From the NCBI GenBank assembly GCA_041659525.1, contig JBAZYC010000001.1, positions 1 through 64,000 on the forward strand: a stretch of 64,000 nucleotides of DNA, in the 5' to 3' direction. This DNA comes from JAAZKV01 sp041659525 (GTDB lineage Archaea; Iainarchaeota; Iainarchaeia; Iainarchaeales; JAAZKV01). The notes below the pieces were generated by a model. The model ran no database searches, was not told the origin of the DNA, and saw only the letters and a program-made list of their open reading frames with translations. Within the stretch, counting starts at the first letter, position 1. The number at the start of each line of letters is the position of its first letter. Positions 6,828 through 12,893 of this stretch are shown piece after piece. The translations under genes were made by a program, and so were the position numbers.

Positions 6828-8810
6828 ATGTCAGACACGTGCGAAAATGCTTGCTGTAAAACTCAGTCAAATGGTAAAGAGGAATCTGTTGGCAAAGGTT
6901 TTTTTGGAAGTAAAAGCATCCAGCGGTTGCTTTTGGCATTAATAGTAGTGGTTCCGTTTGAAATAGCCTCGCTTTTGGGTTCTCATGCGCCACTCTGGAT
7001 AGAAATTCCTTTATTTGTTGCAATAATACTGTTATTTGGAAGGGGCGTGCTACTTGACGGAATAAAGAGCATTCCGCGCCTACGATTTTCAAACATAAAC
7101 CTCTTGATGACTATAGCCGTTATCGGCGCCATGTATTTGGGCGAGTTTGAAGAAGCTGCAATAATAATCCTACTCTTTGCTCTCGGCGACAAACTTGAGG
7201 AATTTGGATTTGAAAAAAGCAAACAAAGCATCGCCTCGCTTCTCAAGAAGCAACCAAAGCTTGCGCTTATCAAGGGGCACTCCAAGAAGGTTGACATTTC
7301 AGAAGTCAAAGTCGGGGAAATTATTATTGTAAAACAAGGCGAACAAATACCGCTTGATGGAATAATCATCAAAGGCAGGGGATTTATCGACGAATCATCA
7401 ATAACAGGCGAACCACTAGCAAAAGACAAAGCCGAAGGAGCAATAGTTTATGCCGCAACAATAAACACAAACGGCTACCTCGAAATTAAAGTAACAAAAG
7501 CCGCCTCAGATTCAACGTTCTCAAAGATACTTGAGCTTACCAAAAAAGCCCTTGAAGAAAAAACAAGTTCTGGACAATTCATAGAACTATTCGCAAAATA
7601 TTACACTCCTATTGTAGTAGTAGCTTTTGTCCTACTTGCCACAGTACCAGTCCTTGTATTTGGACAAAGCTTTGACCTCTGGTTTGAACGCGCAATCACA
7701 CTTCTTGTCATAGCCTGCCCCTGCGCACTCGTCATTTCCACCCCCGTAGCAATATTCTCAGCCCTAGGAAACGCCTCAAAAAAAGGCGCAATAATCAAAA
7801 GCGGAAAATACATAGAAGAACTCGCTAAAATCAAAACAATCGCATTCGACAAAACACGCACACTAACAACAGGAGAACTTGAAGTAACCGACGTAATCCC
7901 ATTCAACGGATTCTCAAAAGAAGAAGTAATTGCATGCGTTGCAGGAATGGAATCCTACTCCGAGCACCCACTTGCAAAAGGAATACTCACGCACGCAAAA
8001 GAAACCAATGTTTCCCCCCACAAATTTACCAACCTCAAATTCTCACAAGGCAAAGGAATCAGCGGAGACTGCACGGTCTGCACAAGCAAACACCACTGCC
8101 TCGGAAACCTCAAATTCATCACTCAGGAACATTCAGTACCAAAGAATGTGGAAAGCGAAATAGATAAATTAGAAAAAGAAGGAAAAACAGTAATCATTAG
8201 CGCAGTAAAGAAAAGCGTCAAGGGAATAGTTGCCCTTTCGGACACGCTTCGCAGCGAAAGCAAAGAAGTAATACAACAACTAAAAAAACAAGGAATCCAA
8301 CCAATAATCCTATCAGGCGACAACAAATCAGCAGTAAATCACTTTGCAAAAGAACTCCAAATTAAGGAATATTATGCCGAACTGCTCCCAGAAAACAAAG
8401 TGGAACTCATTAACAAAATGTCAAAAGGAGGGAAAGGGATTGCAATGGTAGGAGATGGGGTGAATGACGCCCCTGCACTTGCAAAAGCAAATGTCGGCAT
8501 AGCACTCGGCGCAATCGGCTCCGATTCCGCAATAGAAACCGCAAACATAGTAATCCTAAACAACGACCTAAAAACAATCAACCACCTAACACAACTCAGC
8601 AAAAAATGCAACGCAAAAATAAAAACCAACATCACACTAGCAGTAGGAATAAAACTCACAATACTTGCAGCCGCCACAATGGGATTCACAAACCTTGCAC
8701 TCGCAATATTCGCAGACGTAGGAGTAACAGTAATAGTAGTAATAAACGGATTAAAACTATTCAACTACAAAAACAACAAAAAAGCTTTCATTAGAAGACG
8801 CACAAGTTGA
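6828..8810 (+). CDS. cadA: P1B-type heavy-metal ATPase (Zn/Cd/Pb type) with altered DKTGT motif
   Basis: A 660-residue metal-export P-type ATPase. No HMA domain; instead a short Cys cluster at the N-terminus (CENACCKT). It has ITGEP in the actuator domain (~residue 190), the membrane CPC at 297-299 (CPCALVISTPVA), the phosphorylated Asp341, SEHPLAK, GDGVNDAPA (~542) and ADVGVTVIV in the last membrane pair, typical of the Zn/Cd/Pb subgroup. An extra Cys/His patch (CTVCTSKHHC) sits in the nucleotide domain. The near-invariant DKTGT reads DKTRT (Arg344, codon 7857-7859). The last ~12 residues come from the 118-bp repeat. Expressed with the CadC-like repressor. Confidence 0.9.
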   Translation: MSDTCENACCKTQSNGKEESVGKGFFGSKSIQRLLLALIVVVPFEIASLLGSHAPLWIEIPLFVAIILLFGRGVLLDGIKSIPRLRFSNINLLMTIAVIGAMYLGEFEEAAIIILLFALGDKLEEFGFEKSKQSIASLLKKQPKLALIKGHSKKVDISEVKVGEIIIVKQGEQIPLDGIIIKGRGFIDESSITGEPLAKDKAEGAIVYAATINTNGYLEIKVTKAASDSTFSKILELTKKALEEKTSSGQFIELFAKYYTPIVVVAFVLLATVPVLVFGQSFDLWFERAITLLVIACPCALVISTPVAIFSALGNASKKGAIIKSGKYIEELAKIKTIAFDKTRTLTTGELEVTDVIPFNGFSKEEVIACVAGMESYSEHPLAKGILTHAKETNVSPHKFTNLKFSQGKGISGDCTVCTSKHHCLGNLKFITQEHSVPKNVESEIDKLEKEGKTVIISAVKKSVKGIVALSDTLRSESKEVIQQLKKQGIQPIILSGDNKSAVNHFAKELQIKEYYAELLPENKVELINKMSKGGKGIAMVGDGVNDAPALAKANVGIALGAIGSDSAIETANIVILNNDLKTINHLTQLSKKCNAKIKTNITLAVGIKLTILAAATMGFTNLALAIFADVGVTVIVVINGLKLFNYKNNKKAFIRRRTS

Positions 8811-8889
8811 AGCGGCAAAGACAATAGCACAACAAGAAGTAGAAAAAAAGAGTATTGCAATAAGTGCGTCGGTTTGACGCACTTTTTTG
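8772..8889 (+). repeat. 118-bp direct repeat, copy 2 (orphan integrase 3' end)
   Basis: An ungapped second copy of 3827-3944 with six substitutions, including the hairpin terminator (8862-8888). It supplies the last codons and the stop of the ATPase gene in a different frame from the integrase, and its terminator. Confidence 0.9.
8862..8888 (+). terminator. Hairpin terminator after the metal ATPase
   Basis: Identical AAGTGCGTC/GACGCACTT hairpin and T-run to the integrase terminator, carried by the duplicated segment. Confidence 0.7.
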
Positions 8890-8933
8890 CAGTGACAATA
8901 AATTTTTAGTACCTTTTCTTCAAAAGTTTTCTT

Positions 8934-9620
8934 ATGAGTAAGAAAAAAGCTGAACATAAGAAGATTGTTTATGAAGGACAAGAAATTGCTGACTTGGTTA
9001 CGATAAAAAATGATAATGAAAAAGGCAAAAGTACAATGATGGGTTTGTCTGGTGACCCAACGCATTTAAACAATATAATCGGCGCTGATGGCACTTTTAG
9101 TTTGCACTCTACTACCCGCGCTAAAGGGCAAAAGGAAGAGCACAAGAATCTTTTTCCTTCAACTGATGTAAAAGAGGCTGTTGAAGTAATGGCAAAAGAT
9201 GCTGAGACAAAGATAATGTCTAAAGAATACCTGGGAGATGACTTGCTTTACATGGATTATGGAATACTTCTAAAAATGGTTGGAGAACTTACTAAACTAA
9301 ATTCACTTGATTCTCAAAATCAAGTAGCTGATATTGGAAAAAACTTTGAAAATATCCAAAAGCTAGTCGACGAAAATCGAGACACCTTGCTAAAAGAAAT
9401 TTCTCGCGACAATCTTAAAGATTATGAGGGAAAAGTACTAATTAACAAAGAAAAGAAACCATTACTTGTTTACAAAGGCAAAGTGTATGACCAAAGCACT
9501 TTCCAAGAGGATTTCTATAAGGGAATCTCAGGCAACTTTTTTGGATATACTGGCTTAAACATGGATTCCATACAAAAATCAATTGAATCAAAGCTTAAGG
9601 AGAAAAAAACTACTCCTTAA
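8934..9620 (+). CDS. Hypothetical charged protein of the element
   Basis: A 228-residue soluble protein, rich in Lys and Asp/Glu, without Cys, signal peptide or membrane helices. Predicted helices occupy about residues 60-160; a short strand-rich segment (KPLLVYKGKVYDQSTF) lies near residue 180. I do not recognise the family. The start ATG follows a T-rich stretch without a clear ribosome site. Its last 11 bases overlap the end of the opposing gene at 9610-9891. Confidence 0.6.
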   Translation: MSKKKAEHKKIVYEGQEIADLVTIKNDNEKGKSTMMGLSGDPTHLNNIIGADGTFSLHSTTRAKGQKEEHKNLFPSTDVKEAVEVMAKDAETKIMSKEYLGDDLLYMDYGILLKMVGELTKLNSLDSQNQVADIGKNFENIQKLVDENRDTLLKEISRDNLKDYEGKVLINKEKKPLLVYKGKVYDQSTFQEDFYKGISGNFFGYTGLNMDSIQKSIESKLKEKKTTP

Positions 9621-9891
9621 TCACTTCTTCACTAACTGCTTCTTGGTCATCCAGGTCAATTACAATTAACTGATGGTTATTTTCCTTGTTAAAACCAAAA
9701 GTAACTGAATACTTTTTGTTTGGGGAATATTTTTCGCCTACATAAAGACGGGGCACAAGTATTGTATATCTATAATCTCTTGTGCCTTGTCCTATTAGGC
9801 GGAGTTTTTTGTAGCTTTTTAGGTTTTCTTTGAAAACGTAGAGCATTTGTTCAGCCAGTAGAGGAATATTGATTATTGTGTTTTTCTCCAT
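9610..9891 (-). CDS. Hypothetical small beta-rich protein
   Basis: A 93-residue protein; the central part alternates strands (YRYTILVPRLYVGEKY and KKYSVTFGFNKE) and the C-terminus is acidic. A GTGAT ribosome site precedes the ATG. It is downstream of, and probably co-transcribed with, the 37-aa gene at 9903-10016. Function unknown. Confidence 0.55.
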   Translation of the reverse strand: MEKNTIINIPLLAEQMLYVFKENLKSYKKLRLIGQGTRDYRYTILVPRLYVGEKYSPNKKYSVTFGFNKENNHQLIVIDLDDQEAVSEEVIKE

Positions 9892-9902
9892 TTTGCATCA
9901 CT

Positions 9903-10016
9903 TTATTGTGCTTCGTTTTCTTGTGATATTCTGAGAGCTATTTCTTGTTCTAGTGTAAGAGCTCCTCCAGCTTTTTTGAATTCTTCTAGATAATATGCGA
10001 ATAGTCTTGATATCAT
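9903..10016 (-). CDS. Tiny helical protein (37 aa)
   Basis: ATG at 10014-10016, stop at 9903-9905. GGTGAT lies 5 nt before the start, matching the archaeal anti-Shine-Dalgarno. The product (start MISRLFAYYLEEFKKAGG) is amphipathic and helical. The next gene starts 11 nt after its stop with its own GTGAT, so the two look like a small operon. It is too short to classify. Confidence 0.5.
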   Translation of the reverse strand: MISRLFAYYLEEFKKAGGALTLEQEIALRISQENEAQ

Positions 10017-10199
10017 TCTTAATCACCTTAACAGTCTCTTGCTGCTTGGGTTGCTCTTAAACTTTATGTTCAGTTTTTTTGGAATTCCTGAACTTATTTC
10101 CAAAAATTCGGATTTTTTGAACAAAGCATTTATAAGTCTCGGGAGCGGCAAGGACTTCTTATGGGAAAAGTGTTTCTCAAAAAAGGAGGTTTTAATTTG

Positions 10200-10493
10200 A
10201 TGAAGAAATTTGTGCCAGTTGTTTTATTGGTGTTAGTGCTTTCGCAGTTTGCTTTTGCAGCATCAGTAAGCGACATCACCGCACCAGTAACAAAAATCTA
10301 TGACTTAATCAAAGGAGTGGTTTCGGTTGTAGGAATAATCGCTATCACTATTGCAGGAGCAATGTACATGTTCTCTGGGTCAAACATCCAATCAAGAGAG
10401 AACGCAAAGAACATGGTTTCGTACGCGATAGTTGGACTAACTTTAGTTTGGATAGCTCCAATAATGGTGAGTTATTTAACAGCTCCAATGTAA
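10200..10493 (+). CDS. VirB2/TrbC-like small pilin-type membrane protein
   Basis: A 97-residue protein with a signal peptide (start MKKFVPVVLLVLVL, probable cleavage after AFA near residue 20) followed by two hydrophobic helices (VVGIIAITIAGAMYMF and AIVGLTLVWIAPIMV) joined by a short polar hairpin. This is the layout of the VirB2/TrbC pilin family. The start at 10200 was chosen over the ATG at 10161 because a strong GGAGGT lies at 10185-10190 and a signal peptide follows at once. TATA-like TTTATAAG at 10130. A pilus or secretion role within a mobile element is inferred. Confidence 0.7.
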   Translation: MKKFVPVVLLVLVLSQFAFAASVSDITAPVTKIYDLIKGVVSVVGIIAITIAGAMYMFSGSNIQSRENAKNMVSYAIVGLTLVWIAPIMVSYLTAPM

Positions 10494-10509
10494 AGGAAGT
10501 GAATTGTCT

Positions 10510-10827
10510 ATGAAGTGGTTTGAATTATTCATGCCAATGGTTTTGCTCGTAGGCCTAATGATGCCAACGGCTTACGCAGCAATTAACATTAACATTGATG
10601 TTTCAGGAATAGTTAACGCAGTAAATGGGAACACTCAAAGTAATGCTAATGCAATGAATGATACTAAATCGACTTTGAATAATTCTATTCTTGGTTTACC
10701 TATTGACCTTTTTGGATTATTTACTAACTCGATAAAAAATTCTTTGACAAGTTTCAATTCTAGTTTACTTGGTTTAACTAAAGAATTACTTTCGGTGAAC
10801 CCTGATCCTGAGTTGATGTTGGGTTGA
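10510..10827 (+). CDS. Secreted hypothetical protein
   Basis: A 105-residue product with a signal peptide (MKWFELFMPMVLLVGLMM, cleavage near AYA), then a Asn/Ser-rich region and amphipathic helices (LGLPIDLFGLFTNSIKNSL). The ATG at 10510 lies 7 nt after GGAAGTGA; an in-frame TTG at 10504 is also possible. It follows the VirB2-like gene by 16 bp. Its stop overlaps the start of the next frame (TTGA), so either the two are translationally coupled or one longer protein has been split by a frameshift. Confidence 0.5.
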   Translation: MKWFELFMPMVLLVGLMMPTAYAAININIDVSGIVNAVNGNTQSNANAMNDTKSTLNNSILGLPIDLFGLFTNSIKNSLTSFNSSLLGLTKELLSVNPDPELMLG

Positions 10828-11090
10828 GACAAGGATTACCTTACGCACAAGCACAATATGATTTATCTGAAAAAACAACAGCAACATACGAAGCAAACCT
10901 AACAGAAGGACAAAAAATTGAAGTAACACACCAACCAACAAAAAACACAGAAATAAGCGTAGGAGTAACAACTAACATAGGGCCATATGTCGAAGCATCA
11001 GCAAAACTCGGACCAGTACAAGTAGGAGCACAAATAAACAAAGAAGGACAAATAAAAGCAACAATCAAACCAAATACAAATCAAATCTAA
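10824..11090 (+). CDS. Beta-strand repeat protein, coupled to or split from the preceding gene
   Basis: An 88-residue frame beginning at TTG inside the preceding stop (TTGA). The sequence alternates short strands and turns (e.g. NTEISVGVTTNIGPYVEAS), as in secreted beta-rich stalks. It has no signal peptide of its own, so as a separate protein it would stay inside the cell. As the C-terminal part of a frameshifted precursor it would be exported. I cannot decide between the two from this sequence. Confidence 0.4.
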   Translation: MRQGLPYAQAQYDLSEKTTATYEANLTEGQKIEVTHQPTKNTEISVGVTTNIGPYVEASAKLGPVQVGAQINKEGQIKATIKPNTNQI

Positions 11091-11204
11091 ACTCTTTAAT
11101 TCAGTGCTAGTTAACTCCTGGAAAATCGCCCCGTTGCCCCAAAAGAAACTCAAATCTGGTTCTCCACCAAATTTAATTGGTGGATTGAGCTTAGAATGTA
11201 GTGC

Positions 11205-11747
11205 CTAACTTTTTAGTGTCTTTTTTCTGTTCCAGTATAGTTTGCAGATGCTGTATGCTATTTCTTTTCCTTTGATTTCTTCTTTTTTTACCATGTTATA
11301 TGCTTTAGATAAAGTTGTTGGAATTGTTGTAATGTCTTCGTATTCGTTGGCTTCTAATTTCTTTGAAATTAGTTTTGTGGCTAGAAAAACGTAATGTATG
11401 TATTCGTAGGATTGTGCTGGTTTTGTTTTGTAGAATAATTTTATTTTCTTTGGATAATAACCTATTTCTTCCATGAGTTCTCTTTTAGCGGCTTGAACTG
11501 GTTTTTCATCTTTTTCTACTCTGCCCGCAGGTAGTCCCAAAGAATATTTTTTTAGGTGTCCTCTGTATTCGCGTGTTAGGAGTAATCGATTTTTTTGGTC
11601 TAGTGCTAAAATAGCAACGCTTGGTAGACGAGAGGCTTTTTCAAAAGTTTTTATTCTTCCGTCTGGATAAGTTGCTTTTGCTTGTTTGATTGTAAAAGTT
11701 TTTCCAGTAAAAACAGTTTTGTACTCGCTTACTTTTACTCTATCCAT
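11205..11747 (-). CDS. Nudix hydrolase, ADP-ribose pyrophosphatase-like
   Basis: A 180-residue Nudix protein. The Nudix box is complete: G75, then E81, then RELMEEIG ending at G96 (GRVEKDEKPVQAAKRELMEE fits Gx5Ex7REx2EExG). The upstream KASRLPSVAILAL and the downstream PAQSYEYIHYVFLA resemble the ADP-ribose pyrophosphatase group, which cleaves ADP-ribose to AMP and ribose-5-phosphate with Mg2+. It lies just inside the tRNA end of the putative element, so it may be cargo or host. Confidence 0.85.
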   Translation of the reverse strand: MDRVKVSEYKTVFTGKTFTIKQAKATYPDGRIKTFEKASRLPSVAILALDQKNRLLLTREYRGHLKKYSLGLPAGRVEKDEKPVQAAKRELMEEIGYYPKKIKLFYKTKPAQSYEYIHYVFLATKLISKKLEANEYEDITTIPTTLSKAYNMVKKEEIKGKEIAYSICKLYWNRKKTLKS

Positions 11748-11897
11748 GATGATTAATTCATTTCAACGAAATTAAAAAACAATTGGTGTAGTGCCTAACT
11801 TTTGCGATAGAATTTTATAGTAGAATGTTTCTAGGTTAGGTGTTAAGGTTGGATTGTGTCTTTCTATTAATTGTCCGATACAAATCCTCGGAACTAA

Positions 11898-11981
11898 CGC
11901 GGAGAGCCGGATTTGAACCGACGCTTCCTTTCGGAAACCTGGTCTCAAGCCAGGCGCATTTGACCACTCTGCCACCTCCGC
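11898..11981 (-). tRNA. tRNA-Ser (anticodon TGA)
   Basis: 84 nt. The acceptor stem GCGGAGG pairs with the 3' strand of CTCTCCGC, with G73 as discriminator, as expected for serine. The anticodon arm CCTGG-CTTGAGA-CCAGG gives anticodon TGA. A long variable arm (TTTCC-GAAA-GGAAG) marks a class II tRNA. The T arm has GGTTCAAATCC. CCA is not encoded. Its last 12 bases are repeated at 2516-2527. Confidence 0.97.
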
Positions 11982-11992
11982 ATTAACCTTGA

Positions 11993-12043
11993 ACAGAACT
12001 TTGTTCTGTCTAATTAAGATTTATGAAAGTTTATTTATAAAGC
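11993..12043 (-). promoter_or_regulatory. tRNA-Ser promoter and upstream palindrome
   Basis: On the minus strand a TATA box (TTTATAAA, 12036-12043) lies about 55 bp before the tRNA. Between them is a perfect dyad, ACAGAAC-AAA-GTTCTGT (11993-12009), 12 nt upstream of the mature 5' end. It may shape the 5' leader of the precursor. Confidence 0.4.
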
Positions 12044-12094
12044 TTTCATTTAAGGTTTTTCTTTTTACTAGTCTTGATTTGTTTCTAATTATTC

Positions 12095-12565
12095 TTATTT
12101 TCCTGATGAGCCAAACCCATTTTGCCCTCTAGAAGAATCAGTAAGGTCTTTTGATTTAACTATTTCGCAAGGTTCATATTTTTGAATAATCATTTGGGCT
12201 ACTCGGTCGTATTTGTTTATTTCAAATGGCTTTTTAGAAGAATTAAATAAAATAACTCCTATTTCTCCACGATAATCTTCGTCAATTACTCCTCCAAAGG
12301 TATCAATCCCTTGTTTCATTGATAATCCTGATCTTCCGCGAATGCTACCAAAGCATTTCTTAGGTAATTCTACTTTTAGCCCTGTTTTTACCAGTACTCT
12401 TTCGCCTGCTCCTAGAACAAATTTTTCAGAGGATATTTCTTTAGGAATAGTATCAAGATCAGTAGTGTAATTTCCAGAGGACTTCAAATCAATCGCAGCT
12501 GCTTTTTTGCTGTGGTATTCAGGAAATAGTTTTTCATCATCACAAAGTACTTTTAGAACAGACAT
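12095..12565 (-). CDS. dut: dUTP diphosphatase (trimeric type)
   Basis: Hydrolyses dUTP to dUMP and pyrophosphate, keeping uracil out of DNA. The five dUTPase motifs are visible in 156 residues: AAAIDLKSS (1), GRSGLSMKQGI (2), GVIDEDYRGEIGV with the catalytic Asp (3), DRVAQMII (4) and the glycine-rich C-terminal RGQNGFGSSGK (5). TATA-like TTATAATC about 20 bp upstream; the gene directly follows the candidate RNA at 12597-12745 but appears to have its own promoter. Confidence 0.93.
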   Translation of the reverse strand: MSVLKVLCDDEKLFPEYHSKKAAAIDLKSSGNYTTDLDTIPKEISSEKFVLGAGERVLVKTGLKVELPKKCFGSIRGRSGLSMKQGIDTFGGVIDEDYRGEIGVILFNSSKKPFEINKYDRVAQMIIQKYEPCEIVKSKDLTDSSRGQNGFGSSGK

Positions 12566-12596
12566 TTTTTCTCACCAAACCAAAGATTATAAAAAA

Positions 12597-12745
12597 AGTA
12601 AAAATAAAAGAAGCAAACCAGGGATCCGACAAGCGGTATAGTTTGCCTCCTCCCTCACAAAATAACCTGCCCTCAAAAGTAATTACTTTTGGGGGAAAAT
12701 TTTGCTCGGCGTCACAAATTCTATTTGCAACGTAACTCCCAACAC
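12597..12745 (-). ncRNA. Candidate structured non-coding RNA
   Basis: This gene-free stretch is GC-richer than its flanks. On the minus strand it has a TATA-like TATTTAAAT at 12769-12777. Then come a hairpin around 12711-12735 (ATTTG/CAAAT core), a strong hairpin at 12670-12695 (CCCTCAAAAGTAATTACTTTTGGGGG on the plus strand, in two arms about a palindromic centre) and a closing stem GCAAAC/GTTTGC (12613-12656), followed by CTTTTATTTTT as terminator. It does not show the RNase P or SRP RNA signatures I know. It is called from structure and promoter only. Confidence 0.4.
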
Positions 12746-12893
12746 TAGCTAATATTCCTAATAATTTGATTTAAATACTTAACTTTAAAACAAAAAAAAT
12801 TGGAAATCTCGCAAATTGTTGGAAAAAGTTCCACAAAAAGTATTTATACCCATAAATCCTCTACTTATTGAACTAAATTACAAGTGAACTAAA

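Larger units (their letters stand above)
2516..11908. mobile_element. Putative integrative element at tRNA-Ser(TGA)
   Basis: The interval is bounded by a 12-bp direct repeat, ACGCGGAGAGCC, at 2516-2527 and at 11897-11908. The right copy is the 3' end of the tRNA-Ser gene; the left copy lies about 90 bp before the tyrosine recombinase gene. This is the arrangement left by site-specific integration into a tRNA 3' end. The contents are accessory: recombinase, metal and redox genes, orphan proteins and a pilin-like protein. The repeat is short, so the exact boundaries are provisional. The Nudix gene nearest the tRNA could be either cargo or host. Confidence 0.6.

Noticed and set aside
7930..8167. 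Two overlapping plus-strand frames inside the metal ATPase
   Set aside because: Shadows of the ATPase gene in other frames; low-complexity His/Arg/Lys composition caused by the codon use of the true frame.
11772..11975. Open frame over the tRNA-Ser gene
   Set aside because: It is the same-strand reading of a clear tRNA; no ribosome site and no protein features.
12597..12745. RNase P RNA or SRP RNA
   Set aside because: I could not find the conserved P4 (GAGGAAAGUCC-like/ACAGAA) segments or the SRP helix 8 motif, so it is left as an unnamed candidate RNA.
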